64,000 nt of DNA from Diatrype stigma (Eukaryota; Ascomycota; Sordariomycetes; Xylariales; Diatrypaceae): the NCBI GenBank assembly GCA_022225965.2, contig JAKJXP020000038.1, forward strand, positions 248,001-312,000, given 5' to 3'. The notes below the pieces were generated by a model, which was not told where the DNA came from, searched no databases, and saw only the letters and a program-made list of their open reading frames with translations. Shown here in pieces: positions 35,101 through 45,846 of the stretch (its first letter is position 1; each line of letters starts with the position of its first letter). The position numbers and the translations under genes were made by a program.

Positions 35101-36256
35101 GGGGGGGTGGTTTCTAGATTCTTGGGGTGAGTGCAGGTAAACGGGTATAATAGGTAGGATCTTGAGGAGAGGATTAGACTCCCGATGTTCAACAATGGGT
35201 CAGACAGAGTAGTAACTCGTCAGAATGATTCTGATTCATTGTGTTGGACTTGCGTTGCTGGGTGCGATTACTACGTTGAGCCTTCTATGTCTCTCGACCA
35301 ACTATCCATCCATAAGGAGTCGACAGGACGCCGAGATAATACCCCGCCGTAGAGTGTATGTGTGGTAGATAGCATACAGTTCGACGCCGCTTGTTGAGTT
35401 CCATGCAGAATACAGTCAGTCAGTTGAAACCCAGGCGCAAGGCAAGGCGCAACGCAATGTAGTAGGTATGATGAATGAAGTATAACGAACAGGGAAACGA
35501 CTATTATTTCCGTAATCCATTCCATCGACAATACATGATCGTTTTCCCGTGTCCCGAGGTGAACTCGCCTTATTCAACTCTGACAACTCGCCCAGGAGGA
35601 AAACGAATAGCGAATTCCCACCCACTGCTCATTCCGAACAGACTGTTTTGCTTCCATTTGAAGCTCCTTGAAAAGGCTCCCTGGGATAGTAAAAGAAAAC
35701 ACGGCGTGATGCATAACCCAGGATCAGCATTCCCTATACAGAATACTTATAGTCGTCTTATCCAAGAAAGAGCCTTAAAACCCAAAACTGACCGACTTTG
35801 CGAACGAGGACAGAGGTACAAGACTAAGACCACCAGAACGCCTAATTGAACTCCGACCGCTGTGATAATCTCCCCTTCATCGGGTATATGGATTCCCATT
35901 AACCCACCATACAAACGGAGCCCGAACTGTCCAATGGATGGATGACTGGCCGACCCAGACAAGGCAAACAATTCCAGACACAAAAATTGATGGGAATCGG
36001 CGCGGCGCAGCATATTGAGAAACGATGCTCCGATATCAGCGACGCCCAAGCACCGTGGCCTGAGTAGCTGCGACTCAACCGAAAACCCCAATCGTCCTGG
36101 AGGTGAATGTATGCCAAGACTGAAGACCTGCTCAGCCCATCAAGGCAATGACTAACTAGAGCTAATGTTGTCATTTGAGAGTGCCTCAAACTGCTGCTGT
36201 ATCAACTGCTGTTCGCTCTCATCAAAAGCTGAAGACGGTGAGCTGTGTTAGTCATG
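32170..36256. other. Convergent gene-free region (4.1 kb)
   Basis: Between the stop codons of the SAM/HMG gene (+) and the histidine kinase (-). Contains a poly-A run (34376-34390), a poly-G run (35096-35107) and scattered CTAGGTA motifs. Frames of up to 129 codons carry no recognised domain; those just right of 35750 probably lie in the kinase 3' UTR. No gene is called. Confidence 0.45.
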
Positions 36257-39200
36257 TCAGACAGTAGACTCTGAAAGGGTGGAACGTGCCCTATTGATCG
36301 GGTCCTCATTATTTGCGGCGACTATGGCAGGGCTCTCGATGCCGCTGCCCATGATAGGTTCATTAGTCGTAGCGGACCGGCCTTCGAGGCTAGGTCTCAG
36401 CAGCGTGGCCCCATGTCCATGCTGCAGACTTTTTTCTTCCGCCTGCCGCCGCAACTCTCGTTCTCTGTTCTTCTCGAGAAGCGCACCTCCAAGGGTGGCG
36501 CATTTTAGTATAGTCTGGATAAGGTGGTTCTGCTGTAACGGCTTCGACAGATATTCATCCATTTGTGCCTGTATGCATCGCTCACGGTCTCCCATCATGG
36601 CGTGGGCAGTGAGTGCGATAATGGGCGTTCGGTGCGATCCTTGACTGCGCTCGTACTCGCGGATCTTACCGGTGGCCTCGAAACCACCCTGTTCACTTGG
36701 GTTAGTGATGTAACACTATTATAAAGGGAATATTTAGGAAGACTCATACCATTATGGGCATCTGGACGTCCATGAGAATGACGTCGAATTTCTTCTTCCG
36801 TACCATCTCTACAGCCTCCAGTCCATTTCCGACTACTGTGACCACATGGTGGTACTTCTCGAGGATCTTGACGGCGAGTCTCTGGTTGACGCGGTTGTCT
36901 TCAGCCAGCAGAATCTCAAAGGATCTGGTGTTATCGGCAAGCGACGGTGTGGCGCGGTTTTCGAGGGCAGGGACCATTCCATTGCCCAAGTCAACAGGTT
37001 TGCAGGGAGTGGTCATGTAGGAAGTGATGCCAAGGTCGAGGCACGACTTCAGGCTGACATGAACGATGGGAGCGAGTAGAACGATGGGTAGATATTTGAA
37101 GTCTTCGACAGACCTGAGTCTCCGGGCCGTATCAATAGACTCCACAATGATAACATCGTATGGTGGATCGTTGGATCCTAGGGACCCTATTTGCTCCTCG
37201 TCGTTGATGACTGGAATGAGGCCGAGCTGCTCTAGCATATGGGCGATTTCCTTGCCAAACCGGGTCCGGCCGCTGTCGACGAGGAGTATTTGGTGTCCCT
37301 TGTATGGCCGCAATTGCTTGCCGATGATCGCGATGTCCGAATCGGCTAATTTCACCACGCAGGTAAAGAAGAACGAACTACCCTTGCCAAACTCACTCTG
37401 CACCCACACGTCACCTCCCATGAGGCTGACCAGCCTCTTTGATATGGACAGACCAAGACCTGTGCCTCCGAATTTGCGGGTCATGGAGCCATCCGCTTGT
37501 TGGAACGTATCAAAAATGAGGTCGAGTTTGTCCTGTGGGATACCTATGCCCGTGTCGGAAACGACGAACTCGATAGCGTACTCGTTCAGTTCCCTGGTAA
37601 GTGCAGCCCTCCCCTCGGCGGCCCGAATCGTTAGGCTCACTTCGCCATGTTCTGTGAACTTGATAGCATTGCCAACAAGGTTCAGGATGATTTGTCGTAG
37701 ACGGAACGAATCTCCGACCACGTAGTCGGGCACGGTGCTGTCGACACGGCATGTAAGGTCTAGGAACTTCTCGTTCGCCTTGACGGTGAGGGTCTTGAGG
37801 GTGTTGAACACCGTTCCTCGCAAGGTGTACGGGATCTCCTCTATCACCATCCTCCGAGCCTCGATCTTTGAAAGATCTAAAATGTCGTCAATGATAGTTA
37901 ATAAACTATTTGCTAGGTCGTTAACAATATTCAGCATCTCTCTCTGGTATTGCGTAAGGTCGGTATCGAGGGTAAGTTGTGTCATGCCGATAATGCCGTT
38001 CATAGGAGTGCGGATCTCGTGAGACATGTTGGCTAGGAATTCGGATTTCGTTTTGTTCGCCTGCTCAGCAGCCTCCCTGGCCTGGGTGTTCCTCTGGATA
38101 CTGTCTCGTAAATTGTACACCATCTGGTTGATTTTCCGTTTGAGTTCGTCCATCTCCCCAGATGCTTCTACATCGACCAATTTGTTAAAATTTCCATCGG
38201 TAGCAGCATTGGTAATATCGCCGAAAGCTCGCACTTGGGTAGTCTGGAAGAAGAAGGGTTGTTAGTTGGATGCCGCATTTTTTCGAGCGAATACAGCTCG
38301 AGGATTCCAAGAACAGGCACCGAAGGGATCGAGACTCACCAAGTTTGTCGCCATTGTGTTGACATCCGCCGTGATCTCTTTCCAGCGTCCTTTCAGACCA
38401 CCGACATCTGCCTGACCACCCATCTTGCCATCAACACCGACATCTTTGGCTACCCTTTGTACTTCGTTGCAGAACACCGACAGCCGGTCAACCATGTTGT
38501 TGATGGTTTCCTTCAACACTAGTATCTCACCCTTGGCCTGTACATCGATCTTCTGGCTCATGTCGCCATCTGCAATGGCCTGAGTGACGGTAGAAATACC
38601 GCGCACTTGCGAGGTTAGGTTCAGAGCCATCGTGTTGACATTTTCGGTCAGGTCCTTCCATTTGCCGTCAACATCATCAACTCGTGCTTGACCACCGAGG
38701 GTGCCATCGGTGCCGACTTCCCTGGCAACCTTGCTGACTTCAAACGCAAACGTGCTCAAGCGGTCAACCATGGAGTTGATAGTGAGCTTCAGCTCCAAAA
38801 TCTCGCCCTTCACTTCGACGCCAATCTTTTGGGTGAGGTCTCCCTTGGCGACAGCTGTGGTGACCCTCGATATCTCTCGAACCTGGGTTGTCAGATTCAT
38901 GGCCATACCGTTTACGTTGTCGGTGAGATCCCGCCAAGTGCCCTGCACATCTTTGACAGTGGCCTGGCCACCTAGGCGTCCCTCTGTACCGACCTCCCTG
39001 GCAATCTTGCTGACCTCGCGAGCAAATTGCTGCAGTTGGTCAACCATAGAGTTTATTGTCGACTTCAGTTCGAAAATCTCGCCTTTGCATTCGGCCTGGA
39101 CCTTCTGAGTGAGGTCACCCCTGGCGACGGCAGTGGTGACCTTCGCTATGTCGCGCACCTGTGTTGTAAGATTACTAGCCATAGCATTGACGTTGACAGT

Positions 39201-40411
39201 TAATTCGTTCCACATGCCCTGTACCCCCATGACGTCGGCCTGGCCACCTAATATACCTTCAGTACCGACGTCACGAGCGACGCGTGTAACCTCGGATGCG
39301 AATGAACGGAGTTGAATAACCATAGTGTTGATAGTTTGCTGGAGTTGAAGAATTTCGCCCTTGGCGGGTCTCTCGATTTTTTTAGTCAGATCACCGTGAG
39401 CCACGGCCGTGGTTACCGATGCGATTTCGCGTACTGCGTACAAGGTTAGTTCGACCCTTTGTGAGGGAAAGCTTCAGAACGCACCTTGGTCTGTGAGATT
39501 TTGCGCCATAACGTTAACTACGGGCAAAGTTAGTAGTTTCATCAGGGGGGTATGGGGACGGCGTTGAAAGATATACCGTTGTCAGTCAGTTCTTTCCATG
39601 TTCCGTCCACGCCATGGATCATAGCCTGGCCGCCGAGGATTCCATCTGTACCGACCTCACGGGCGACACGAGACACTTCGCTAGCAAAGGCCTGGAGCTG
39701 ATCCATCATAGTGTTAATAGTTCGTTTGAAAGTCGTGATTTCCGGATCCACATCGACGGTGTTCATGCGCACTTTCATAGTGAGATCACCCCGAGCGACA
39801 GCAGTAACAATTTCGCCAATTTCCCGTAGAGCCTTCTGGAAAGCCTCGTTTGCCTGTTGATGTTTGTAGAGTTCCCGTTCCAAGGTAGCGACCCGTTCCG
39901 TCTCAAAAGCGTGAAAAGCCTCCTCCTGTATGCGCTTCTGCTCGAGGAGCTGCTCATTCACGCTCGTAAGTTCGTTTCGTTGGTTGTCGAGTAATCTGGA
40001 CTGATCGTCGATGGACTTGGCGAGGCCATCGAGAGCTTTATCGGTCAGAGGTACAGCTTGGATAGGTTGATTATCCGCACAACCATTTCGTAGATTTGGC
40101 AATTTGGCTCGGATCGAGGGCTTACCTCCAAGGTAGAGGGCAGAGTCGTCGCCAAAGGGAGACTCGGCCGTCTCGTTGGGGGTCTCAGGAAAGACGGGAC
40201 CGTTGGCGGCACTCGCCTTGGATTCGAGTTGTTGGACCCTCACGATGAGGGCAGAGAGTTCGCGTTCGAGTTCTTCCTTGGCAGGACTGTGCGATCCGGG
40301 GAGCTTGATTTCAGAATCGGTGCCGATAGGTACCGGTGATGGGTTTTTTGGCGAGGTAGCCAAAGACTGGACGATGGCAGCCGCAGCAGCCAACGCCGAT
40401 TCGTCAGCCAT
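36257..40411 (-). CDS. NIK1: Group III hybrid histidine kinase with HAMP repeats (osmosensor, Nik1/Os-1 type)
   Basis: Five exons on the minus strand: 40411-39577, 39517-39485, 39433-38340, 38243-36750, 36688-36257 (introns 59, 51, 96, 61); 1295 residues, the usual length for the family. No N-terminal membrane segments, so cytosolic. After a coiled-coil head come six HAMP units in repeats of about 92 residues (recurring REISxVTTAVAxGDLTQK and GEILxLxxTINxMVDxL). Then the H-box [15 protein letters not shown] (His about 729), ATPase N box [33 protein letters not shown], and a receiver domain [15 protein letters not shown] with [14 protein letters not shown] (phospho-Asp about 1146). From the family: signals through HPt and Ssk1/Skn7 to the Hog1 MAP kinase and is the target through which fludioxonil and dicarboximides act. 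ATG at 40411 ([15 protein letters not shown]) fits the family start; 40420 is an alternative. Confidence 0.96.
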
Positions 40412-42357
40412 GACTCTCATGACACCTCCTAACCGACGATGTTTTGGGTATGGAGCCGACTCGGGCAATAGCGACGGTAGAGACGCTTCACGGGAACCTT
40501 ATCAAATAGGCATCGAGCTGGGCGGGTAAAAAGGATCGATCGGTAGTCAGAGCGATTCGAATGGGCTAGTTAACAAATTCAGGATATCCTAGGAGTATAA
40601 TCTATATGACCGGGTATCGCGGCATCTCTGGGCTCGCGATGGATGGATTTCGAAGAAAGCGATGGCCAGCTGACAAGCGAAGCAGGACAGACAAGCAAGT
40701 AGCCGGGGTACAGGCGGCCCTTTGGAACAGCAGCAAAGTTCGGCGAGGGTTTGTCCAATGGCACCGGCTGGCTATGCACACAACACCGCGAAGTAAGATG
40801 ACGGACAGGTGGTGTAAAGGCCGATGGAGGTTGGAAGACTTTGTTCGAGAGTGTCCCGAGTGAAAGGACCAACTCGTGTATGGGGGGGTTGTGGTAATGC
40901 TGAGAACAACGGAGAGGGCCTAGGGTTCTGTGAGTGAAAGAGTGAATTTGCCGCTCGATGGCAGTTGGAAGCGGAGGAAAAGGGTAGGATCAAGATAGTT
41001 AGGCAGGTATGCAGGGTATGGAATCCGTATTTGGTATGGGTGTGGGTTAGTACTGTAGAGAACCGCTACCGCCTGGCTGCTGTCGAGCCATTCACGTACA
41101 AGACGTACTTGCCTAGTTCCCTAGGGCCTAGGGAAGGTCGGGGGGGCAGGGTAGAAGTGGATATAGGTGCTGTAGTTAGTCAGGTCGTGCTGTAGCGCTG
41201 TGGTGCAGGCGCTGCCGTCTCGAGTGCTGCCGTGCTGCAGTGCTGCAGTGCTGTCCTGCTGTCTAAGGTTCAAGGTTCCTGCTGTCTTCTGCTGCCTGTA
41301 GGGAGGTACTAGGGAGGTATGTAGTGCCCAGGTGTGCAAGAAGCGCTGGTAGCAGGTGGCAGGTGGCAGGTGGTTAGGTGGCAGGTGTGAGAGAGCAGGA
41401 GAGGCAATAGTTGGACCAGCAGGTAGTCAGTCTGTCGTCTATCTACAAAGACGGTATAGCCAGTGGGTAGGTAGTTATTGGTATGGTATTGTAGGTAGCG
41501 CAGCTAACTAAAGCGAAAAGCGAGGGTCGCCAATCGAGTAAAACGAGGTATGTACGTATGTGAGCAGGTATGATATGTGGTTGATTAGGTTTTCTACGGC
41601 TCAATCAAAATTCTAGCTGGCTTCGATCATGGGAACGGGGGTTTTGACAGTGTGAAAGGGATAGTGATAGATAACGTAGAATAAGGCGGAGAAAAGGGGG
41701 GGATATCGGGATGGCATTGGCAATCGGGGTGGTAGTGAGTGGGTGGTTTGTGGTGGTGTCCTGAAGGCCTGGTCCACGAATATTTACAATATTTACCACC
41801 GCTACCTCCCAGGTATGTATTGTAGTATGTACAATACAATACATAGCGCTAGGTAGCGTTAGCTGGCAGTCCAGGCACAATGAAAATGAAAACACGGCTA
41901 CTGCCATCTTCGCAACCCGCCCATTGCCCGAGTTTGGTTAGGTGAGAGCCAAAAAGGACACAAACTGTTCGTTCGGTTGGCAACATTTTACCGGGTCACA
42001 AGGTCAGGGGGGCGAGGATGGAGGGCCGCCACGGCGCCAGATTGGGGCATATGGTCTTGTCCACTAACACCTATCATCAGCAGTTTGAAGCTGGCAAGTC
42101 TAGGTCTGGCATTACGCCTCTACATGCCTTTAAGGTCCAGCTTATTGCCTGCCTACATACCTACTACATACCTACATACAGCTGCATACATCTACACACC
42201 CGGATTCTGCAGAGCACATGGCCCCTCGGCCAACCAAACGGAGGCCAGAATACCTGCTAGATGCTTATGTATACCTAGGTATTACCTTCATCCATGTTAG
42301 CAAGAAAACGGAACCTAGCGAGCGTGTTGCGATTGGCCATTGCGCAAGGATCAAATA
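40412..42357. other. Intergenic, kinase promoter and 5' leader
   Basis: No gene is recognised. Includes CAGGTGGCAGGTGG repeats near 41353-41385 and GTGCTGCAGTGCTGCAG repeats near 41225-41252. Probably holds a long 5' leader and promoter of the histidine kinase. Confidence 0.45.
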
Positions 42358-42806
42358 ACGTCTTAGCCCCAAAGATCGGCCGGCCCCAAAGCTCGGCCAC
42401 CTAATTTCTCATATAAAACCTAACTTTTTAAATTCGTATAACTTCGTTATACTTTAATGCATCTTTTTAAAACTTATATTATATATTATTTACGATATAA
42501 ATTATATAAAAATATTTTTCTTTTATTTTTTAATATATATTTTAGCCTTATATCGTAAAATAACGGTTAACTGCATATTTATCCATATAATATATATGCA
42601 TAATCGTATATGTAACTTTGAAATTACTTAATATTAATTTTTTATATTTTTTATATATAAATGTATTTAAAAAGAAGTATAATTATTAAGGATTTATGTA
42701 AATTAAAGAAGTATTCGTAAAGTTATGAATTTTTAAAGTATTATTACCAAAGTAAGTAATAAGGTGGCCGAGCTTTGGGGCTGGCCGATCTTTGGGGCTA
42801 AGACGT
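42358..42806. mobile_element. MITE-like element, Tc1/mariner type, 449 bp
   Basis: Terminal inverted repeats of about 45 bp (42358-42402 and 42762-42806) differ at one position. They start ACGTCTTAGCCCC and end GGGGCTAAGACGT. TA dinucleotides flank both ends (42356-42357 and 42807-42808), as expected for a TA target-site duplication. Each repeat contains two tandem copies of GCCCCAAAGMTCGGCC. The roughly 360-bp interior is very AT-rich and codes for nothing. A non-autonomous element mobilised by a Tc1/mariner-like transposase is the natural reading. Confidence 0.85.
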
Positions 42807-42808
42807 TA

Positions 42809-45593
42809 CGAACAGATCAAACATGTCACTTATCTAGACTACCTAGTAGGTAATAGCTGAGTAGGGAGTCTACGCAGTGAGTATATGAATGCATGGATGC
42901 ATGGATGGTGCTTATCTAAAGTGCATATGTGCCCAGGTAGGCTGTATAACACAGAAGCCTCAAACCCGAATTCACAATGTCCTACGAGGCTATGGAGCAC
43001 CGAGCTTTCAATATTGTGCCTGACCATCGCAAGCAACGAGGACTTCATTCTCACATCCTTGGTACCTAGCAAAGTATGTGGCCGGAGGCACACGGGTTGT
43101 ATCGACATGCGGTGCATCTATAATGAATCATGACCATGTACTCTATCGGTAGGCGTTTTGCAGATAGGGATCTCCAAGCTTGTTTCGAACACTGCGAGGA
43201 GGACCAAAGGACGGGTACGGTGGGTAGTTAATGAGTGACAGCTAGGTTCATATCTACATACTAATACCGGAGCGATCCACTGCCACGAGAACCTCCAGTT
43301 TCCATCCGCACGGTTACATCTAACGATGATCCTGGACAAATCATGTTTTTTTGGCTGTTGACGTTGAGCATGTGGAGGCATGTGGCACGGGGAGTTCTAG
43401 ACGGTACCTATCGGACGAGTCAACTCGGTGTACATTGCATTCTTCTCTTCTGCGTTGTACCCAACTGGATGGTCAAATATCACTTGGACCAAAGGGAACG
43501 CCTTCTCATCCAGGCTATCATCATCATGTCAGAATCCTCCCGGCGATCTGGGCGCGGTAGATACGCTTCGCCTCAGTCCTTCATTTCCACGACATCTGGG
43601 TACAAGAAGGCTGCGGTGGCATTGTGCATGTCCACATATGCCCGGGGATCTCAGACATGCGATCTAGGTGATGGACTGATGTTAATCATCTAGACTTTAA
43701 ACAGACCAGGTAAGCCTAAGCCATGGTAGTTGCATGTGCTTTGCTTATGTGTAATCGTTGGTTATCCGTTCCCGTCTCATTGAAACATATAATACTTAAG
43801 TATAATCCAAGGTTACTCCTACATAGTGCCCCGATGCCTACATATGTATGCATATCGAGCCTTGCGTTCGACCAGACATTCAGCATTACAAGTAGATTGC
43901 CACTTATATAGCACCAGGTAGTCTCGGTTCAAGGCTGGAAGGAAGCCTCCCAAGCCTACTCAAGTAAGCTCGAGCTACGAAGCTAGACTTTGGATGTTGC
44001 GCAATGTGGAAGATGTCTAACGCTGACACAACGTGGCTGCTATGGCAGCTATTCGGTCTTTGCTGCAGGGGGATGTCCCCGCCGATGCGTCAAAACCGGC
44101 TGTCATCTTGGGGACGCCCGCGAGAAGCTCAAGAGTGTACGTATTGCCAGCCATATGGACGCGGGGGCCTATAGGCGGCGTTGGGCATTGGGCATGTGAG
44201 TTCCAGCCTGGTCGAATCCATCTATCGGGCTATTAGCTGTAACCCAAAACAGCGGGCAGGTGTCCGTATGCCACGCAAAATTGGACAGGAGGTCTAGGAG
44301 GGTCGGAAAAGGACTAACAAGTCGACGATCTTGTGCACCTATGGAGTGGCAATCCTACCTCAATATATGTGTATGTAAGTCGGCTCCTTGTACCGCACCC
44401 GCCTCTACTGTCGAGCAACATAGATCAACAGGAACGAACAATGCGCTTATCACCCGGTCTCGCCCAGAAGTGTATCAGATAATGTGAGACCCTGAGTAGT
44501 TATGTCTACTTTGTATGGGCTCTACAACAGCTTAACAACTCGAGAATATCGGGCTTCATCCGTCCACTGACGGACAGTGACTGCCAGGTCTCTCTCGCGC
44601 TACGATCGTCTGGTTGGGTCTTCTCCACACGATACCACTGACGTCACCGTCTGTAGAGAATCCGGAACGGGGTCTAATTGAGTTTTAGCCCCGTGCCACC
44701 CACTGTCTAAGAGCTTTTAGTACAAGCCAGGATCATTTTAGCCTCTCACGATAAATGCTTAACGAGAACTAGGAAGATTGCGAAATCTGTGTACACACAC
44801 AACATTACTCATTACTTGTAATACATAGTACCGCTGTGATAACTACACACACGCGCGCGCACACACACATACGCACACTCACTCACATACTCACACACTC
44901 ACACATAATGATCGATACATCCTCACTAGGTAAGGATCGAGATGATTGGCATGTTTCCTTTTGACAGGGGCGCTTGGCAGCAGCCATAGCCTATGTCGTT
45001 GGACGAGGACTATGTTGATATCCAGGGTGTCTCAGAGGGGCAAGGGAAGGCCCGCCTCTACTAACTCACTACATATGTATACAGAGACAATATGATGATT
45101 CGTGAAGTATCCCTTCGGCTGCAATCTCCAGGGCTTCTCTACGCTCGTACGTGCGTATCTAGGGTATACTTGAGTCTTCCCCGCCAGCGGAAGCATTCGG
45201 CATTCTGTACTACAGTCTACTATGATAGCAGATGAGGGGACCCTGAAATCAGCAAAGCTTGCCGTAACCCGTTAATCCACAGAGGGGCGACGCCGAAGTC
45301 AGCCGGCTCCAAGTCGAGTCTGGATAGCTTCATCTTTGCTTGGCTTGGCTCATGAACTAGTCACCTTTGCCAATTCGCAATTTCCCAGGGGCCAAGGTGC
45401 TACTGGCTGTTTACAACGTCATCGCCGGGCATTCGTGCTCTGCTATCGCAGCTTCATCTCCAACTTCACTTTCCCAGAGTAGTGGGAGTGCGCCCCCGTG
45501 CTAATATGTGGGAAGTGCTATAGGTAGGTAGTGAATACCTATAGCACAGGCATAAAACCCTTATGACGACCTTCTAGGCCCGACCTGCCCTGC
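42809..45593. other. Gene-free region with microsatellite
   Basis: Contains unrecognised frames (for example 43343-43693 plus strand and 43990-44236 plus strand) that may be decayed sequence, but no domain can be named. A CA/CG/ACTC microsatellite lies at 44845-44907. Confidence 0.45.
44845..44907. repeat. Compound (CA)n/(CG)n/(ACTC)n microsatellite
   Basis: About 60 bp of alternating purine-pyrimidine tract (ACACACGCGCGCGCACACAC) passing into ACTCAC repeats. The alternating part can adopt Z-DNA. Confidence 0.8.
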
Positions 45594-45846
45594 CAGGCAA
45601 ATCTCAATAGAAAACGGACGGATCTAACTAACCTAAGTACTTCTAACCACCACGATATGAATTTTAACTACAGAAAAAAATGCAACAAATCCTATATTGC
45701 CATACTTTTGCTAAATAAATTAAAAGAAATAAAATATTCTATGAAACTTAATCCGTTATTTAGAATATATATGAAAGCACTGGTTATTAAATGTTGCACT
45801 GGTCCATCATTGTTAGGTCCGTCCGTTTTCTATTGAGATTTGCCTG
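45594..45846. mobile_element. MITE-like element, 253 bp
   Basis: Inverted terminal repeats of 35 bp (45594-45628 and 45812-45846) with one mismatch, starting CAGGCAAATCTCAATAG. The roughly 180-bp interior is AT-rich with no open frame of note. CCTGC occurs directly outside both ends and may be a 5-bp target-site duplication, though the flanks are CTGC-repetitive so chance is possible. Its termini are unrelated to those of the element at 42358-42806, so it is a second family. Confidence 0.8.

Noticed and set aside
43343..44236. Two plus-strand frames (about 116 and 67 codons) as possible genes
   Set aside because: No domain, no convincing splice structure and no coding bias; left as possible decayed sequence.
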